Source: DATFWC01 sp045801465
GTDB taxonomy: Bacteria > Pseudomonadota > Alphaproteobacteria > Rhizobiales > Xanthobacteraceae
Direction: 5' to 3'
Length of the DNA: 22,629 bases
NCBI GenBank assembly: GCA_045801465.1
Contig: JBJMSU010000249.1
Span: forward strand, 1 to 22,629
In this document: in pieces, positions 21,568 to 22,629 of the stretch
Layout: each line of letters begins with the position of its first letter
How positions within the stretch are numbered: position 1 is the stretch's first letter
Notes under the pieces: generated by a model
What the model was told of the DNA's origin: nothing
The model's input: the letters and a program-made list of their open reading frames with translations, nothing else
Databases searched by the model: none
Translations under genes and position numbers: made by a program

Positions 21568-22629
21568 TCAGCGCAATCCCGCCTGCACGATCAGCGGATA
21601 GATGTTGTCCTTGAACCAGCGCATGTCGTCGAGATAGCGCGGCCACGACATCACCGCGCCGTCGATGCCGATGGCCGAGAGTTTGGCGAGCCCGTCGACG
21701 ATCTGCTCCTTGGTGCCGATCAGCGGAAAGCCGCCCCATCCGGCGATGAAATGCATCTTCAGGTGCTTGAGCCATTCGGCCGGGCGCGGCGTGTTGAGGC
21801 CCATCGTCTCGACCAGGTTCGTGGCCGCCTCCCAGTCGCCCTTGCGGTGCACGTACTCGTCGAAATAGTCCTTCGCGTCCTTCTCGGTCTCGCCATGCAC
21901 CACGTAAGAGTGCGTCCAGATCTGGAGGTTGCGGCCGTACTCCTCGCGCGCGAGCTTGCGGTAGCTCTCGATGGCCGCGCGCGTCGCCTGAGGATCGCCG
22001 CGATTGATGTTCACGAACGCCACGTCACAGTATTTGGCGGCATAGTGGCGGCCGGTCTCCGACGAGCCGGCGTTCATCACCACCGGAAACGGCTTCTGGA
22101 TCGGCTTCGGCGCCAGATACCCTTTGCGGATTTTGAAATACTTGCCGTCGAAGTCGAACTCGTCGTCCTCAGTCCACAGCCGCTTGATGATGGCGAGCCA
22201 TTCGACCGAGAGATCGTAGCGCACGTCGTGGTCGAGGAATGGCGCGCCGAACATCTCCATCTCCGGCCGATGCCAGCCGGTGACGACATTGAGCGCGAAG
22301 CGACCGCCGGTGATGTGGTCGATGGTAGTGGCCTGCTTGGCCGCCATGATCGGATGCACGGTGAGGACGTGCGAGGTGGCGAACACCGCCGGATAGCGGG
22401 TCGATGCGCCGATGCCGGCCGCCCAGGAGAAGGTTTCGAAGCCCGGGCCGTTGAAGTTGGTGACGCCGCCGAATCCTTTCCAGCGGCCGACCGGCACCAG
22501 CGCCTCGAATTCCATGGCATCGGCCATTTGCGCGATGGCAAGCGTGTTGGGCCAATCGATTTTCAGGACGCCATCGAGCGTCGAGATGGCGCAGCCGCGG
22601 TCGAGATTGGCGCCGAACGTGCCGAGCTT
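21568..22629 (-). CDS. LLM-class flavin-dependent monooxygenase, 5' end cut by the window
   Basis: At least 353 residues of a bacterial-luciferase-like monooxygenase (the SsuD/RutA/SfnG group), which uses reduced flavin and oxygen. The frame stays open to the right edge: upstream of the first in-frame Met (22527) come GANLDRGCAISTLDG and KIDWPNTLAIAQ, a proper family N-terminus, so the real start lies beyond 22629. Further markers are ATSHVLTVHPIMAAKQATTI and HITGGRFALNVVTGWHRPEM, the classic LLM block, and the closing YPLIVQAG. A flavin reductase partner is not seen. It is on the same strand as the ABC operon, with a large palindrome between them. Substrate (sulfonate, sulfone, pyrimidine or other) is undecided. 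Confidence 0.9.
   Translation of the reverse strand, partial: KLGTFGANLDRGCAISTLDGVLKIDWPNTLAIAQMADAMEFEALVPVGRWKGFGGVTNFNGPGFETFSWAAGIGASTRYPAVFATSHVLTVHPIMAAKQATTIDHITGGRFALNVVTGWHRPEMEMFGAPFLDHDVRYDLSVEWLAIIKRLWTEDDEFDFDGKYFKIRKGYLAPKPIQKPFPVVMNAGSSETGRHYAAKYCDVAFVNINRGDPQATRAAIESYRKLAREEYGRNLQIWTHSYVVHGETEKDAKDYFDEYVHRKGDWEAATNLVETMGLNTPRPAEWLKHLKMHFIAGWGGFPLIGTKEQIVDGLAKLSAIGIDGAVMSWPRYLDDMRWFKDNIYPLIVQAGLR

Overview
The window is a high-GC chromosomal segment, most likely from an alphaproteobacterium of the Hyphomicrobiales (Bradyrhizobium, Rhodopseudomonas, Rhodoplanes or Pseudolabrys-like). That placement is inferred from base composition, from the many solute-binding proteins, and from the dense palindromic intergenic repeats. 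It is not based on any marker gene. There is no rRNA, tRNA, phage, IS or CRISPR signal, and no gene for a transcriptional regulator.

Layout. (1) 286-1308 (-): an E1-alpha-like thiamine-diphosphate dehydrogenase subunit, followed by a 315-bp gap with two large hairpin repeats. (2) 1624-5267: solute-binding proteins without membrane subunits, namely a DctP-type TRAP receptor (+) and a tandem duplicated pair of TAXI-type TRAP receptors (-), plus a small two-helix membrane protein (-). (3) 5363-11373 (+): a TctC/Bug receptor, then two tandem cyclase/KynB-fold hydrolases, an SDR oxidoreductase, a 3-hydroxyacyl-CoA dehydrogenase and an ACMSD-like amidohydrolase. These look like a catabolic set for a ring-derived or keto/enol acid. 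(4) 21360-11513 (-): a second unidirectional block with a complete ribose/xylose-type ABC importer (receptor, double ATPase, two permeases), a UbiD-family prenyl-FMN decarboxylase, a molybdenum hydroxylase large subunit and a crotonase. Blocks 3 and 4 converge at 11374-11512. (5) 21568-right edge (-): an LLM flavin monooxygenase cut by the window end.

Reading the blocks together, import (ABC, TctC, TRAP receptors) feeds oxygenation or hydroxylation (LLM oxygenase, Mo hydroxylase), decarboxylation (UbiD, ACMSD-like), ring or lactone hydrolysis (cyclases) and beta-oxidation-like steps (SDR, HADH, crotonase). This pathway is an inference; the substrate is unknown.

The most unusual features are the intergenic repeats and some altered active sites. 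Nearly every gap over 100 bp carries a palindromic element, from at least five families. One family, with five copies, has a second hairpin whose sequence changes from copy to copy while its pairing is kept. Protein oddities are a Zn-ligand Asp-to-Asn change in one of the two tandem cyclases, an orphan CoxL-like subunit with no FAD or FeS partner, a crotonase lacking one catalytic Glu, a DctP receptor lacking the usual carboxylate-binding Arg, and a histone-like basic tail on the amidohydrolase.
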